Source of the DNA: Campylobacter sp. RM5004 | GTDB taxonomy: Bacteria > Campylobacterota > Campylobacteria > Campylobacterales > Campylobacteraceae | DNA length: 64,000 bases | Assembly: GCF_022369455.1 (NCBI RefSeq) | Contig: NZ_CP059599.1 | Span: 1,702,409 to 1,766,408, forward strand | Direction: 5' to 3' | Part shown: piece by piece, positions 17,539-26,398 of the stretch | How positions within the stretch are numbered: the first letter of the stretch is position 1 | Layout of the letters: the number at the start of each line of letters is the position of its first letter | The notes under the pieces: generated by a model | What the model was told of the DNA's origin: nothing | What the model saw: only the letters and a program-made list of their open reading frames with translations | Databases searched by the model: none | Position numbers and translations under genes: made by a program

Positions 17539-17564
17539 ATATCGGCATTTATTAAAATTATTTA
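17539..17564 (-). promoter_or_regulatory. Sigma-28 (FliA)-type promoter of the secreted-protein operon
   Basis: On the minus strand GCCGATAT (17546-17539) has TAAA (17564-17561) 14 bases upstream. The sequence and spacing match those of the promoter at 750-775. It is the only evident promoter for the four genes down to 14393. Confidence 0.6.
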
Positions 17565-17615
17565 ATTCCTATTTCGTAATTCTTTAAAAATTTGTGGAAT
17601 TTGAAATAGGAATTT
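17563..17615. repeat. Dispersed palindrome copy, inverted duplicate of 699-751
   Basis: TAATTCCTATTTC at 17563-17575 pairs with its complement at 17603-17615. The whole element plus the adjacent promoter and gene start is the near-exact reverse complement of 699-830. On the minus strand it follows an AGG GTT TAA remnant, as the functional copies follow KRV-stop. Confidence 0.65.
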
Positions 17616-17741
17616 AAACCCTTTATTATCAACTTTTATAATCGTTTTTGAAAAATTATTTATGTGGTTTTAATGAAATATTACTTGATAATTTATCTAA
17701 ATTAGATATTTGCATAATCACTTCTTTATGCAAATATCGGC
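17614..17741 (-). pseudogene. Decayed mini-copy of the secreted-protein family with its own sigma-28-like -10 (19-aa ORF)
   Basis: GCCGATAT lies at 17741-17734 on the minus strand, overlapping the region just before the argH stop. A weak ribosome site (AAGAAG) precedes the ATG at 17715. The ORF 17715-17656 encodes MQISNLDKLSSNISLKPHK, opening like its neighbours (MQIN..N, MKIS..N). After the stop the sequence runs on to AGGGTTTAA (17622-17614), the same tail-plus-stop string that ends the KRV family members, followed by the family palindrome. The simplest reading is an internally deleted family member. A functional micro-peptide is the alternative. Confidence 0.5.
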
Positions 17742-17754
17742 TGTTTTAAAAAAG

Positions 17755-19134
17755 CTAATTCAAATTCTTTAACAAATCTTCTGCGTTTTTAAGCTGAATT
17801 AATACTGCTTCTTTTGAAGTTCCACCATATGAGTTGCGAAGATTTACGCAAGTATTTAAATCAATTGCTTTATAAATATCATCATCAATTAAATCACATT
17901 CAAGCCTTAATTCTTCTAAGCTTAAATCATCTAGCATTTTGCCTTTATTAATTGCATAACTTACGAGCTTTCCTGTAATTTCATGAGCTTTTCTAAATGG
18001 CACGCCTTTTTTTGCTAAATAATCAGCCAAATCAGTAGCATTTGAGTAGCCGTTTTTTGCAGCTTTTAACATATTTTCTTTAATAGGTTTTAGGTTTTTA
18101 AGTAAATTTGTAATGATTATTAAGCTATCTTGCAAAGTATCTTGAGTATCAAAAACATTTGCTTTATCTTCGCTCATATCGGTATTATATGCAAGTGGCA
18201 AGCCTTTCATAATAGTTAGCATTGCCATTAAATTACCATATACCCTACCCGTTTTGCCACGCATTTTTTCGCATACATCAGGATTTTTCTTTTGTGGCAT
18301 TATGCTTGAACCTGTGCAAAAATCATCGCTTAGCTCAATAAATTTATAATCATTTGAATTAAATATAATCAATTCTTCACAAAGGCGTGAAAGATGGCTA
18401 AAGCAAATCGCACTCACGCTACAAAACTCAAGCATATAATCTCTATTGCTAACACTATCAATGCTATTTTCACTTGGCTTTGCAAAGCCAAGCTCATGGG
18501 CTGTAAAAAATCTATCTATATTAAAAGTTGTTCCTGCAAGTGCAGCTGAGCCTAGAGGACATTCATTAAGTGAGTTAAAAAGATTGCCAAATCTATCAAA
18601 ATCTCTTTTAAACATCCAAAAATAAGCCATAATCCAATGAGAATATAATATCGGTTGAGCTGTTTGAAGATGAGTAAATCCTGGCATAATTAAATCTAAA
18701 TTTGTCTTAGCTTGGTTTAAAATCTCTTGCATTAAGTCCTTTAGATTAGCTCTAATTCCTAATACAAATTCCTTCATTTGCATTATCTCATCTACTGCTA
18801 TTTGATCGTTTCTACTTCTTGCTGTATGCAGCTTGCCTGCACTTTCTCCTATTAATTCTTTTAGCCTTTTTTCAATAGCCATATGAATATCTTCATCGCT
18901 TATATTAAAGCTAAAAGTATCGTTTAAAAACTCATCTTTTATAAGTTCTAAACCTTTTAAAATCTCATTAGCTTCAAGCTCATTTATAATGCCTTGATTT
19001 TTTAGCATTTTTGCATGTGCAATGCTTCCTTTTATATCTATTAAGGCAAGTCTTTTTTCTAATGGTAAAGTTGCTGTGTAGTTTTCTACTAAAGTATTAG
19101 TAGCTTTGCTAAATCTTCCACCCCACAATTTCAT
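17755..19134 (-). CDS. argH: Argininosuccinate lyase
   Basis: This 459-aa enzyme is of the fumarase/aspartase superfamily. It opens MKLWGGRFSK and has the signature GSSIMPQKKNPD (about residues 270-281), which holds the catalytic serine. HTARSRNDQ (about 105) and TAQPILYSHW (about 158) are also present. It cleaves argininosuccinate to arginine and fumarate, the last step of arginine synthesis. Length is standard. Its start overlaps the Ppx-like gene by 4 bases. It is the last gene of a five-gene minus-strand operon beginning at 23746; no other arg gene is in the window. Confidence 0.96.
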   Translation of the reverse strand: MKLWGGRFSKATNTLVENYTATLPLEKRLALIDIKGSIAHAKMLKNQGIINELEANEILKGLELIKDEFLNDTFSFNISDEDIHMAIEKRLKELIGESAGKLHTARSRNDQIAVDEIMQMKEFVLGIRANLKDLMQEILNQAKTNLDLIMPGFTHLQTAQPILYSHWIMAYFWMFKRDFDRFGNLFNSLNECPLGSAALAGTTFNIDRFFTAHELGFAKPSENSIDSVSNRDYMLEFCSVSAICFSHLSRLCEELIIFNSNDYKFIELSDDFCTGSSIMPQKKNPDVCEKMRGKTGRVYGNLMAMLTIMKGLPLAYNTDMSEDKANVFDTQDTLQDSLIIITNLLKNLKPIKENMLKAAKNGYSNATDLADYLAKKGVPFRKAHEITGKLVSYAINKGKMLDDLSLEELRLECDLIDDDIYKAIDLNTCVNLRNSYGGTSKEAVLIQLKNAEDLLKNLN

Positions 19135-19934
19135 TCTTTTAATACTCCTTCTTTTAATCCATAAGCTGAGATTATAAACTCATAGTCTTTAAATAAGTTA
19201 TTTATAAAAAATGCCCCACAATATACTGCAAAATCTCTATTAGCTCCTAGCATTAGCTCTCTTTCCTTTTTGCTTGAGTTTTCAATAAAATTTATTAGAT
19301 TATTTAATTCATCTTTATTAACTTTTGAATTATGATATACTAAATCATCTATCTCATTATAAGGCGTGTTTGCTTGAATACTCTTTGCAAATATACCTGT
19401 TTTAGAAGCTAAAACAATAGGTCTAGGATAATTCTTTAATTCACTTTCATATGGGCTTAAAAGCTCTTTTGCATAGTCTTTTATATCTAAATTATTTGCT
19501 TTTACATGCTTATAAAATGATAAAAGTCCTATATCTAGCATTAAGCTTTTATCATTTGAGCTAATTTCTGTTGAATACCCACCAACATCAACTAAGGTAA
19601 AATCTCCATCTAGCCCAACCCCAAGTCTAGTTAGCCTTGCTTCTTCGCTTTGACTTAATATTCTAAGCTTAAAGCCAAATCTAAGCTCAAGTAATTTTGC
19701 TATCTCGTTAGCGTTTTTGCTCTTTCTAAATATAGCCGTTGCAACTACTTTTGCCTTGCTTAAGTCATATTCAAGCTCGCTAAGTGCATTAATTAAAACC
19801 TTAATTCCTTCATCATTAATGCACTCATTTTCATAAAATAGCCCTAAGTTTAAAACCTTTTCATAGTTTTTTAAAACCTCATCAAAAACAGCTATTTTTA
19901 AAGTATTTGAGCCTATATCAATTGCTAAATTCAT
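19131..19934 (-). CDS. Ppx/GppA-family phosphatase-like protein, short form
   Basis: This 267-aa protein has the ASKHA phosphate-1 motif IDIGSNTLKIAVF (residues 5-17) and VATAIFRKSKNANEI, matching ATSAxRxAxN of the family. The segment LSQSEEARLTRLGVGL contains the catalytic glutamate. The phosphate-2 loop reads VDVGGYSTEIS, where Tyr replaces the usual Gly of GGGST. Only the N-terminal Ppx/GppA domain is present. The polyphosphate-gripping C-terminal domain of E. coli Ppx (about 500 aa) is missing, as in other small Campylobacterota forms. It may act on pppGpp or short polyphosphate. It overlaps neighbours on both sides. Confidence 0.8.
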   Translation of the reverse strand: MNLAIDIGSNTLKIAVFDEVLKNYEKVLNLGLFYENECINDEGIKVLINALSELEYDLSKAKVVATAIFRKSKNANEIAKLLELRFGFKLRILSQSEEARLTRLGVGLDGDFTLVDVGGYSTEISSNDKSLMLDIGLLSFYKHVKANNLDIKDYAKELLSPYESELKNYPRPIVLASKTGIFAKSIQANTPYNEIDDLVYHNSKVNKDELNNLINFIENSSKKERELMLGANRDFAVYCGAFFINNLFKDYEFIISAYGLKEGVLKE

Positions 19935-20898
19935 CTAAAGTTGCCTTTATTAATCTTAGTAATTTTTCATTATCAATATCTCTTAACACCTTTACAAGGC
20001 TTAATTTAGAAGTATCAATACCTATATTCATATTAAGAACTTTATCATATCTTGTGCTTTTGCCCCTTGCTTCGCCACAAGTTTCCACATCTACATAATA
20101 CTCATCACTTTTACAAATACTTGAATCTAGCAAATAAGCAATCACTAAAGCATCATGTATCCAAGTGCCAATGCTACCCCTTGTAAGCTCTGCATAACTT
20201 ATCCAAGGTTTTATGCTTTTGTATAAAAAATCACATAATTTATTATTAATTGCTCTAATTTCTTCTAAATCACTATGCTGTAAGCTTGTTTGCATTGTGA
20301 TATTGTATGGTGCTAGTGTGATTTTTGCCCCACTTCTTAAGACTATTCTAGCGGCTTCAGGGTCAAAGCCAAAATTAGTATCCTTAGGGTATTTACTCAT
20401 ATCAAATACCCCGCCCATAATTACAATTTCTTTTACATTTTTTGCAAAATTACTATCTAAAACACAGGCTTGAGCGATATTTGTAAGCGGTCCAATGGCA
20501 CAAACAATAAGCTCATTTTTATAAACTCTTGCTAATTCGCATAATTTATAAACAGCGTTATGTTTGGCGTTTTTATAAGTTTTAATAGGCTTAAAATCTT
20601 GCCATAAATGCTCTAATTTAAAATTATAAACACTCTCATCAAGTCTTTTTCTCCAAGGCTTTTCATCTTCTAATAAAGCCTTGCTTGAGCCTAAAAATAC
20701 AGGAACTTTTACTCCTAATTCCGAAATCAAATTCCTTGCAACTGCATAAGCTAGATGATTACTTACATTACCACTTAATGTAGTAATCGCTTTTAAATCA
20801 ATTTTTTTACTTGCAAGTGCAAGTGCTAGAGCTAATCCATCATCAGTATTAGCCCCGCAAACTCCATTTCCTATATCGGTGTCAATTACAATTTTCAT
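19918..20898 (-). CDS. Inosine-uridine-type nucleoside hydrolase
   Basis: This 326-aa protein opens with the nucleoside hydrolase motif split by an insertion: DTDIGN, about six extra residues, then TDDGLALALAL. The calcium-binding and ribose-binding patterns are otherwise present: CAIGPLTNIA (about 140), VIMGGVF (about 156), FGFDPEAARIVL (about 174) and WIHDALVIAYLLD (about 242), where His-Asp is the catalytic/metal pair. It hydrolyses ribonucleosides to base plus ribose. The insertion within the first metal-binding loop is unusual and may shift substrate preference. It overlaps ppx by 17 bases and the MHS transporter by 4. Confidence 0.85.
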   Translation of the reverse strand: MKIVIDTDIGNGVCGANTDDGLALALALASKKIDLKAITTLSGNVSNHLAYAVARNLISELGVKVPVFLGSSKALLEDEKPWRKRLDESVYNFKLEHLWQDFKPIKTYKNAKHNAVYKLCELARVYKNELIVCAIGPLTNIAQACVLDSNFAKNVKEIVIMGGVFDMSKYPKDTNFGFDPEAARIVLRSGAKITLAPYNITMQTSLQHSDLEEIRAINNKLCDFLYKSIKPWISYAELTRGSIGTWIHDALVIAYLLDSSICKSDEYYVDVETCGEARGKSTRYDKVLNMNIGIDTSKLSLVKVLRDIDNEKLLRLIKATLDEFSN

Positions 20899-22241
20899 AT
20901 AGCATCTTCAACTAAATTTAAATCCCTACCCCTAGTCTCAGGAGCAAAAAATGTAGTAACAAATCCAATTCCAGCAGTTAATATAAAATAAGCTGCAATT
21001 AAGTGCCAATTACCTGTAAGACTTAGGAAAAAACTAGCGAGCATTGGTGCAGTTCCACCTGATAAAATACCACCTATTTCTTTTGCTAGTGCCATTTTTG
21101 TATAACGATTTTTGCAACCAAACATCTCAACTCCATAAGCTGCTTGAACTCCAAAAATACCAAGTGATGCAAGGCACATTCCTACAACAATTACGCTAAT
21201 TACGATTATTTCATCTTTACTATCAAGCAACATAAATGCAGGAATTGCATAAATCATAAGCAATAAACAAAATATTCTATACATAATACGACGACCAAAT
21301 TTATCACTTAAAAATCCTGCTAAAGGAATTACTAAAAAGCCTAAAATTGAAGCAATTAATACCCCAGTAGTTGCAACTTGTTTATCAAGTAAAAGCACCT
21401 TAGTTACATAACCAACGATAAAACCTTGAGCTAAATATGAAGGTCCATTTTCTCCAATTCTAAGCCCCACCATTATCCAAAATGCTTTTGTTCTTTGCCA
21501 AAAGCTTTTGTTGTCTTCAGTGTATGATTTTAGATTTTCTTCTCTTGTGTTTTGCATTAATTCAAGTTGCTTTGCAAATACAGGAGTTTCTCCTACAAAG
21601 CGTCTTAAATATAAAGCAAATAAAGCTATTAAAAAGCTAAATATAAAAGGCAATCTCCAGCCCCATTCTAAAAAGTCTTCTTTATTCATAAAGCTAAGTA
21701 AAAACCAAATCCCACTAGCAATTAATGTCCCACTATTAGAGCCTAAAGCTATTATTGATGATACTAAACCACGATTTTTACTAGGTGCATATTCGCCTAA
21801 CATAATAGCTCCACCACTAAGCTCGGCTCCAGCACCAAAACCTTGTAAGAATCTTAAAACTACTAATAATAATGGTGCAAAAATACCAATACTTGCATAA
21901 GATGGAATAAAGCCTATTAAAGTTGTAGCAATTCCCATTAAGAATATAGTTATCATCATAACTTTTTTACGACCATATTTATCACCCATCTTACCAAAGA
22001 ATAATGCTCCAATAGGTCTTGCAACAAAGCCTACTCCAAAGGTTGCAAAGCTTAGCATTAGAGCGATTATAGGCGTTTGCTCAGGATAAAAAATCTCACT
22101 AAAAACAGTTGCAGCTGCAAGGCCGTATAATGCAAAGTCTGCATACTCCATAGCAGTTCCTAACCAGCAACTAATTATTGCATTCTTAAAAGACTTCTTG
22201 CCTTCACTTGTTTTTAAAATGTCATCTTGAATTTGATTCAT
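20895..22241 (-). CDS. MFS transporter of the metabolite:H+ symporter (MHS/ProP-like) family
   Basis: The ATG at 22241 is preferred over an upstream one at 22352, because AGGAG precedes it and the longer reading would run deep into the PiT gene. The 448-aa product has 12 predicted membrane segments. The MHS signatures are GKMGDKYGRKKVM and RFLQGFGAGAELSGGAIML, then EYAPSKNRG. The substrate could be a nucleoside, a dicarboxylate or a compatible solute. Its location beside a nucleoside hydrolase makes a nucleoside or ribose-derived substrate an attractive guess only. It lies 8 bases downstream of the phosphate transporter gene. Confidence 0.8.
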   Translation of the reverse strand: MNQIQDDILKTSEGKKSFKNAIISCWLGTAMEYADFALYGLAAATVFSEIFYPEQTPIIALMLSFATFGVGFVARPIGALFFGKMGDKYGRKKVMMITIFLMGIATTLIGFIPSYASIGIFAPLLLVVLRFLQGFGAGAELSGGAIMLGEYAPSKNRGLVSSIIALGSNSGTLIASGIWFLLSFMNKEDFLEWGWRLPFIFSFLIALFALYLRRFVGETPVFAKQLELMQNTREENLKSYTEDNKSFWQRTKAFWIMVGLRIGENGPSYLAQGFIVGYVTKVLLLDKQVATTGVLIASILGFLVIPLAGFLSDKFGRRIMYRIFCLLLMIYAIPAFMLLDSKDEIIVISVIVVGMCLASLGIFGVQAAYGVEMFGCKNRYTKMALAKEIGGILSGGTAPMLASFFLSLTGNWHLIAAYFILTAGIGFVTTFFAPETRGRDLNLVEDAI

Positions 22242-22249
22242 TAATACTC

Positions 22250-23746
22250 CTAAAATAAATAATAAAGTAAGCTTAAAAATAACGCAGACATCAATGCGCT
22301 TGCAGGTAAAGTAATAACCCATGCTAAGCCTATTGGTTTCATCATTTTCCAATTTGCGTTTTTATTAAATACGCCGATTCCTAAAACTGCTCCTATTAGA
22401 ATATGAGTTGAGCTAATTGGAATTCCTAGTTGAGTTGCTAATAAAATTACAATAGCTGAAGCAAACTCAGCACTAAAGCCTGTGGTTGGCTTTATTTTTG
22501 CTAGATTTTTACCAACGGTTTTAATAACGCTTTTTCCTAAAAACCAAAGTCCAGCAACCAATGATATACCAAATACAAGCATTACTATTGTTGGCACTGC
22601 TGAAGTTGGATTTACTTTATCGGTATGTAAAATATCTAAAATCGCTGCAAATGGTCCAACTGCATTTGAAATATCGTTTGCTCCGTGCGAAAAGGCAAAG
22701 GTGCAAGCTGTAAAGATTTGAAACCATGAAAAAATACGATTTACTGCTTTTTTTGGTTCGCCTTTTTTCATAATATTAATAATTCCAACGCAGATTATAT
22801 AAGCACTTATAGTAATTAATAAAATTATTAAAGCAAGGCTAAAATGACTTAGTCCTGTATCAACATTTTTTAAAGCTTTAAAAAATAACATAGATGAGAT
22901 TACAAAAGCAATTAAAGCAGCTAAAACAGGTATGCGTTTGCTTAAAAATCCACTAACATCAACGGCTTTTTCACGCTTTGAGAATTCTTTCAATCTATTT
23001 GAATATTCGCCCTTTTCGTTAAGTAAAATGCCGTAAAGTTCGCTATATTGCTTTGATTTTTCGCTTTGCATAAAATCATCTATATATTGCTTTTTATATT
23101 CTTCTTTATCTTTTTTGATTTGCTTTAGAGCTATTGTTTTTTCTTTTGTTGGAATTACTATGAACTTATAAACTAAAGAATAAACAAAATAACTTAAAAG
23201 TCCGCCTAAAACAGGAGAAACAAACCAGCTTAAAACAATAGTTCCTATTCCACTCCAGCTAACTTCACTTGAATTATTTTGTGAAATAAAACCTAGTGCT
23301 AAGGCTGAACCTAAAATACCACCTACGATAGAATGAGTTGAGCTAACAGGTAAAGATTTAAATGTAGCTATAAATATCCAAACACTAGCAGCACATAAAG
23401 CACTCATCATAACATAAGCAAAATGAATAGGCTCTATATTATCTTTAACGCTAACAATTCCACTTCTAATAGTTGCAGTTACTTCAGCACCAGCAAAAAA
23501 CGCTCCACTAAACTCAAAAATCGCAGCTATTATTAAAGCTTGTTTAATGCTAAGTGTTTTTGCTCCAACGCTAGTTCCAAAAGCATTTGCAACATCGTTT
23601 GCTCCTATATTAAAAGCTAAAAATACTCCAAAAATAGCAGCTATTGTAAAAAACACATAAGAATTAGTGGTTGAATAGCCCCAAAACAAAAAGCTAACAC
23701 AAACGATAGCAAAAATTATCGTTATTACAATGTTTTCTCTTGACAT
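22250..23746 (-). CDS. pit: PiT-family inorganic phosphate transporter
   Basis: This 498-aa inner-membrane protein carries the duplicated PiT motif: GANDVANAFGTSVGAKT (about residue 48) and GANDISNAVGPFAAI (about 355). Each is followed by SSTHSIVGG or SSTHILIGA. About ten membrane segments flank a charged central cytoplasmic loop (about 200-260, rich in Lys/Glu). It takes up metal-phosphate with protons or sodium. It is the first gene of an operon with MHS, nucleoside hydrolase, Ppx-like and argH genes. The promoter should be in the 147-base gap upstream, where no clear Pho box was recognised. Confidence 0.9.
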   Translation of the reverse strand: MSRENIVITIIFAIVCVSFLFWGYSTTNSYVFFTIAAIFGVFLAFNIGANDVANAFGTSVGAKTLSIKQALIIAAIFEFSGAFFAGAEVTATIRSGIVSVKDNIEPIHFAYVMMSALCAASVWIFIATFKSLPVSSTHSIVGGILGSALALGFISQNNSSEVSWSGIGTIVLSWFVSPVLGGLLSYFVYSLVYKFIVIPTKEKTIALKQIKKDKEEYKKQYIDDFMQSEKSKQYSELYGILLNEKGEYSNRLKEFSKREKAVDVSGFLSKRIPVLAALIAFVISSMLFFKALKNVDTGLSHFSLALIILLITISAYIICVGIINIMKKGEPKKAVNRIFSWFQIFTACTFAFSHGANDISNAVGPFAAILDILHTDKVNPTSAVPTIVMLVFGISLVAGLWFLGKSVIKTVGKNLAKIKPTTGFSAEFASAIVILLATQLGIPISSTHILIGAVLGIGVFNKNANWKMMKPIGLAWVITLPASALMSALFLSLLYYLF

Positions 23747-23893
23747 ACCTTTCCTTTAATAAAAATATGGCTAATTATAGACTAAAAAGAAAGGCTTAGT
23801 TTTCTTGAATGTAAAATCTTTGTAAAATTATCGTAAAGGCTTTTTTACTCTTTTATAAACTTATTTTTTTATTATCTTAAAATAGGAGAAAAA

Positions 23894-25189
23894 ATGTATT
23901 TTGATAAATTAGCCGAAATTTTAAACTTGATTAATGATTATTTGTATTCAAATATTTTAGTTTTTATGTTGATTTTTACGGGGGTGTTTTTCTCGTTTTA
24001 CTTAGCATTTCCACAACTTCATATTAAAAATATTTTTAAGATTTTATTAAATAAACCAAAAGAAAAAAACCTAAGCTCTTATGAAGCTTTTTTGATTTCT
24101 AGTGGAGCAAAAATAGGCGTTGGAAATATAATAGGCGTTAGCATTGCTATTTCAACTGGTGGTTCTGGGGCTATTTTTTGGATGTGGGTTTTTGCGTTTT
24201 TTGGAGCTGCGAGTGCGTTTTGCGAAAGCACTTTGGCTCAAATTTATAAGCGTAAAGATGATAAAAAGTATTATGGTGGAGTGGCGTTTTATATAAAATA
24301 TGGCTTGGGTTTAAACACTCTTGCTATATGTTTTGCTATATTTTTAATCCTTGCTGATATTGTAGGCTTTAATGCTTTGCTTGGTTTTAGTATTAAAAAT
24401 CATCTTGATTTTAAATATAGTGAGATTTTAATCACGCTTGTTGCTGCTTTTATATTTTTTAATGGAATAAGTTTTGGTAAAAAAATCGTTCCTTTTATGA
24501 TTGTTTCTTATTTGCTTCTTGCTCTTTATGTTTTTATTAGATATTTTGATTTAAATGTGATTTTGCAAATATTTTATAATGCTTTTAATCTAAATAGTGC
24601 AGGTGGTGGCTTGCTTGGAAGTGTGATTGTAATAGGTGCTAAGCGTGGATTATTTTCAAATGAAGCAGGTATGGGAAGCGCTCCAAATGTCGCTGCTAGT
24701 GTAGAATGCGCTCATCCTTGCGAGCAAGGTTTTGTGCAAAGTTTTTCTGTTCTTATGGATTTATTAGTTTGCACTGCTAGTGCTGTGTTTGTTTTATTTG
24801 CTAAGGGAAATTACGAAATTAATGAAGCTTTTAGATTTTATTTTGGAGATTTTGGCTCGTTTATTTTAAGCTTTTTTATAATTTTGTTTTGTCTTACTTC
24901 ATTTTATGGCAATTATTATTATTCTAAGGCTAATTTATTGTTTATTACACAACGCAAAACAGCTTTAATAATATTTAACATCATAGCTATTTTATGTGTT
25001 TTTATGGGGACTTTAGCTGAATTAAAATTTGTATGGAATTTGGCTGATTTTTTAATGTTTTTTACAACTATTATAAATCTAATTGCGATTTTTATGTTAA
25101 GAAAATTAGTCTTAAAAAGTATTAAAAATTATAAATCTAACAAAGACTTTAAAGAGTTAAACACTAGCAATACCCCAGCTTGGAACTAA
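23894..25189 (+). CDS. AGCS-family sodium:amino acid (alanine/glycine) symporter
   Basis: This 431-aa membrane protein has the AGCS signatures: SSGAKIGVGNIIGV (about residue 69), GSGAIFWMWVFAFFGAAS (about 91) and KRGLFSNEAGMGSAPN (about 253). It is expected to import alanine or glycine with Na+. It shares the family with the gene at 31291-32649 but is diverged and somewhat shorter. ATG is preceded by AGGAG. The stop codon is part of a terminator palindrome. Confidence 0.88.
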   Translation: MYFDKLAEILNLINDYLYSNILVFMLIFTGVFFSFYLAFPQLHIKNIFKILLNKPKEKNLSSYEAFLISSGAKIGVGNIIGVSIAISTGGSGAIFWMWVFAFFGAASAFCESTLAQIYKRKDDKKYYGGVAFYIKYGLGLNTLAICFAIFLILADIVGFNALLGFSIKNHLDFKYSEILITLVAAFIFFNGISFGKKIVPFMIVSYLLLALYVFIRYFDLNVILQIFYNAFNLNSAGGGLLGSVIVIGAKRGLFSNEAGMGSAPNVAASVECAHPCEQGFVQSFSVLMDLLVCTASAVFVLFAKGNYEINEAFRFYFGDFGSFILSFFIILFCLTSFYGNYYYSKANLLFITQRKTALIIFNIIAILCVFMGTLAELKFVWNLADFLMFFTTIINLIAIFMLRKLVLKSIKNYKSNKDFKELNTSNTPAWN

Positions 25190-25218
25190 GAATTTGAAAT
25201 TCCTATTTCAAATTCTTA
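25187..25218. terminator. Bidirectional terminator palindrome
   Basis: A 13-bp perfect stem (TAAGAATTTGAAA with TTTCAAATTCTTA) surrounds a 6-base loop and begins with the stop codon of the AGCS gene. It is located between convergent genes. Confidence 0.7.
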
Positions 25219-25259
25219 AGCCTTGGTTTTATCTAAAAACCTAGTTAATAAAAATATTT

Positions 25260-26369
25260 TTATATTTGCACTCTTTTATAAAAATCTTTAGCACTAGTTC
25301 TAAAATCATTTGAATAATTATTGTTTAGTAAAGCGTCTACTGCTAGGCTTTGGCTTAGCTCTTTTACCTTTTTGCTTAGTTTCTTCTCATCTTCAAATCT
25401 GTCTAAATAATCTTGGATTTTTTCTTTGCTAAGTCCTGTTAGAAATTCTAGCTTTGAAATATCTATGCCTTCTTTTGGGTCTAGTTTGCTTAAAGCATCT
25501 TCTATAAGCATTCTTTCTTTATATTCATCTTTAATCTTAGTTGCACCGCTATCACTTACTTTTAGTCCTTGTGTGCCACCTAGAAAACTAACAAATAATC
25601 CTGCATTAGAAATCTCGCCATCTTTTATGTATGGACTTAAATCAAAATTAAGTTTTCTACTATTATTTACACTTAAATCATAATCAAACTTAAAGCCTAT
25701 TTTTAAAGCATCATCTTTACTCTCATAATATTTATTTCCTACATTTGCCTGTGAATAATCAAATGTGTAGCCATTATTGATTTTAAGCCCTATTAAATCA
25801 ACATAATTTGGCATATTAGAAATATCATCTTTGCTAAAGTTATTTACATCTCCTACGATTTGCTCATATAATCTAAATTGATGTTTGATAGTGTCTGCAT
25901 AATCAATATTTTCATAAATATTATTAAAAATTCCTACCTGTGGCATAGTCATAAGATTACTTTGCCTTGAGATTTCTTTAAGCGTGCTTGAATGTATTTT
26001 AAAATCATCTGGCAAATTAGCAGCCTTGTTAAAATCAGCTCCTAAAAAGCCACTACTATCAACACTATAACCAAATTCCGTGCTATTAAAAACTCTAGCT
26101 TTCATCAATTCGTTTTGTTTAGAAATACTAGCGTTGATTTTTGTTAAATCGTTATCAAATACTTTAAATCTTGAATCGTTAAACCTATCTATAAAAATAT
26201 TTGAAGCGTCTATTATGTCTTTATCTAGCGAATACTCAGCTTGAGTTTCTAGCTTAGGATTTACCCTTGCAAACTCACTTGCAAAAATAGATGAAAACGA
26301 AACACCTGCAGCCTTTTGAGCTTTTTGAAGTTTTGCTTCATCAAAAATTGAAATACTTTCTACCCTCAT
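25260..26369 (-). CDS. Cj0814-like putative flagellum-dependent secreted protein (copy 3, divergent)
   Basis: This 369-aa protein has no signal peptide or membrane segment. Residues 98-130 (FGYSVDSSGFLGADFNKAAN, then DDFKIHSSTLK) align with the block in the proteins at 797 and 16498, but here after an N-terminal extension of about 60 residues. FSKDDISNMPNYVDL matches FSKDTLSNTPHLYEM of the 16498 protein. The tail is YKRVQI, a variant of the KRV tail. A sigma-54-type promoter is at 26399-26412, unlike the sigma-28-type promoters of the paralogs. An AAGGAAG ribosome site precedes the ATG. Confidence 0.7.
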   Translation of the reverse strand: MRVESISIFDEAKLQKAQKAAGVSFSSIFASEFARVNPKLETQAEYSLDKDIIDASNIFIDRFNDSRFKVFDNDLTKINASISKQNELMKARVFNSTEFGYSVDSSGFLGADFNKAANLPDDFKIHSSTLKEISRQSNLMTMPQVGIFNNIYENIDYADTIKHQFRLYEQIVGDVNNFSKDDISNMPNYVDLIGLKINNGYTFDYSQANVGNKYYESKDDALKIGFKFDYDLSVNNSRKLNFDLSPYIKDGEISNAGLFVSFLGGTQGLKVSDSGATKIKDEYKERMLIEDALSKLDPKEGIDISKLEFLTGLSKEKIQDYLDRFEDEKKLSKKVKELSQSLAVDALLNNNYSNDFRTSAKDFYKRVQI

Positions 26370-26398
26370 TTATCTTCCTTTAACGTTTTATTTAAAAA

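Noticed and set aside
699-17615. Composite transposon flanked by inverted repeats
   Set aside because: No transposase or target duplication is seen; the enclosed genes are ordinary housekeeping genes and the repeats are gene starts with promoters.
21508-21900. 130-codon open frame on the plus strand
   Set aside because: Antisense to the MHS transporter; no ribosome site and no recognisable domain.
22242-22352. Upstream start for the MHS transporter
   Set aside because: It would overlap the PiT coding region by over 100 bases, and the ATG at 22241 has an AGGAG site and the usual MHS N-terminus.
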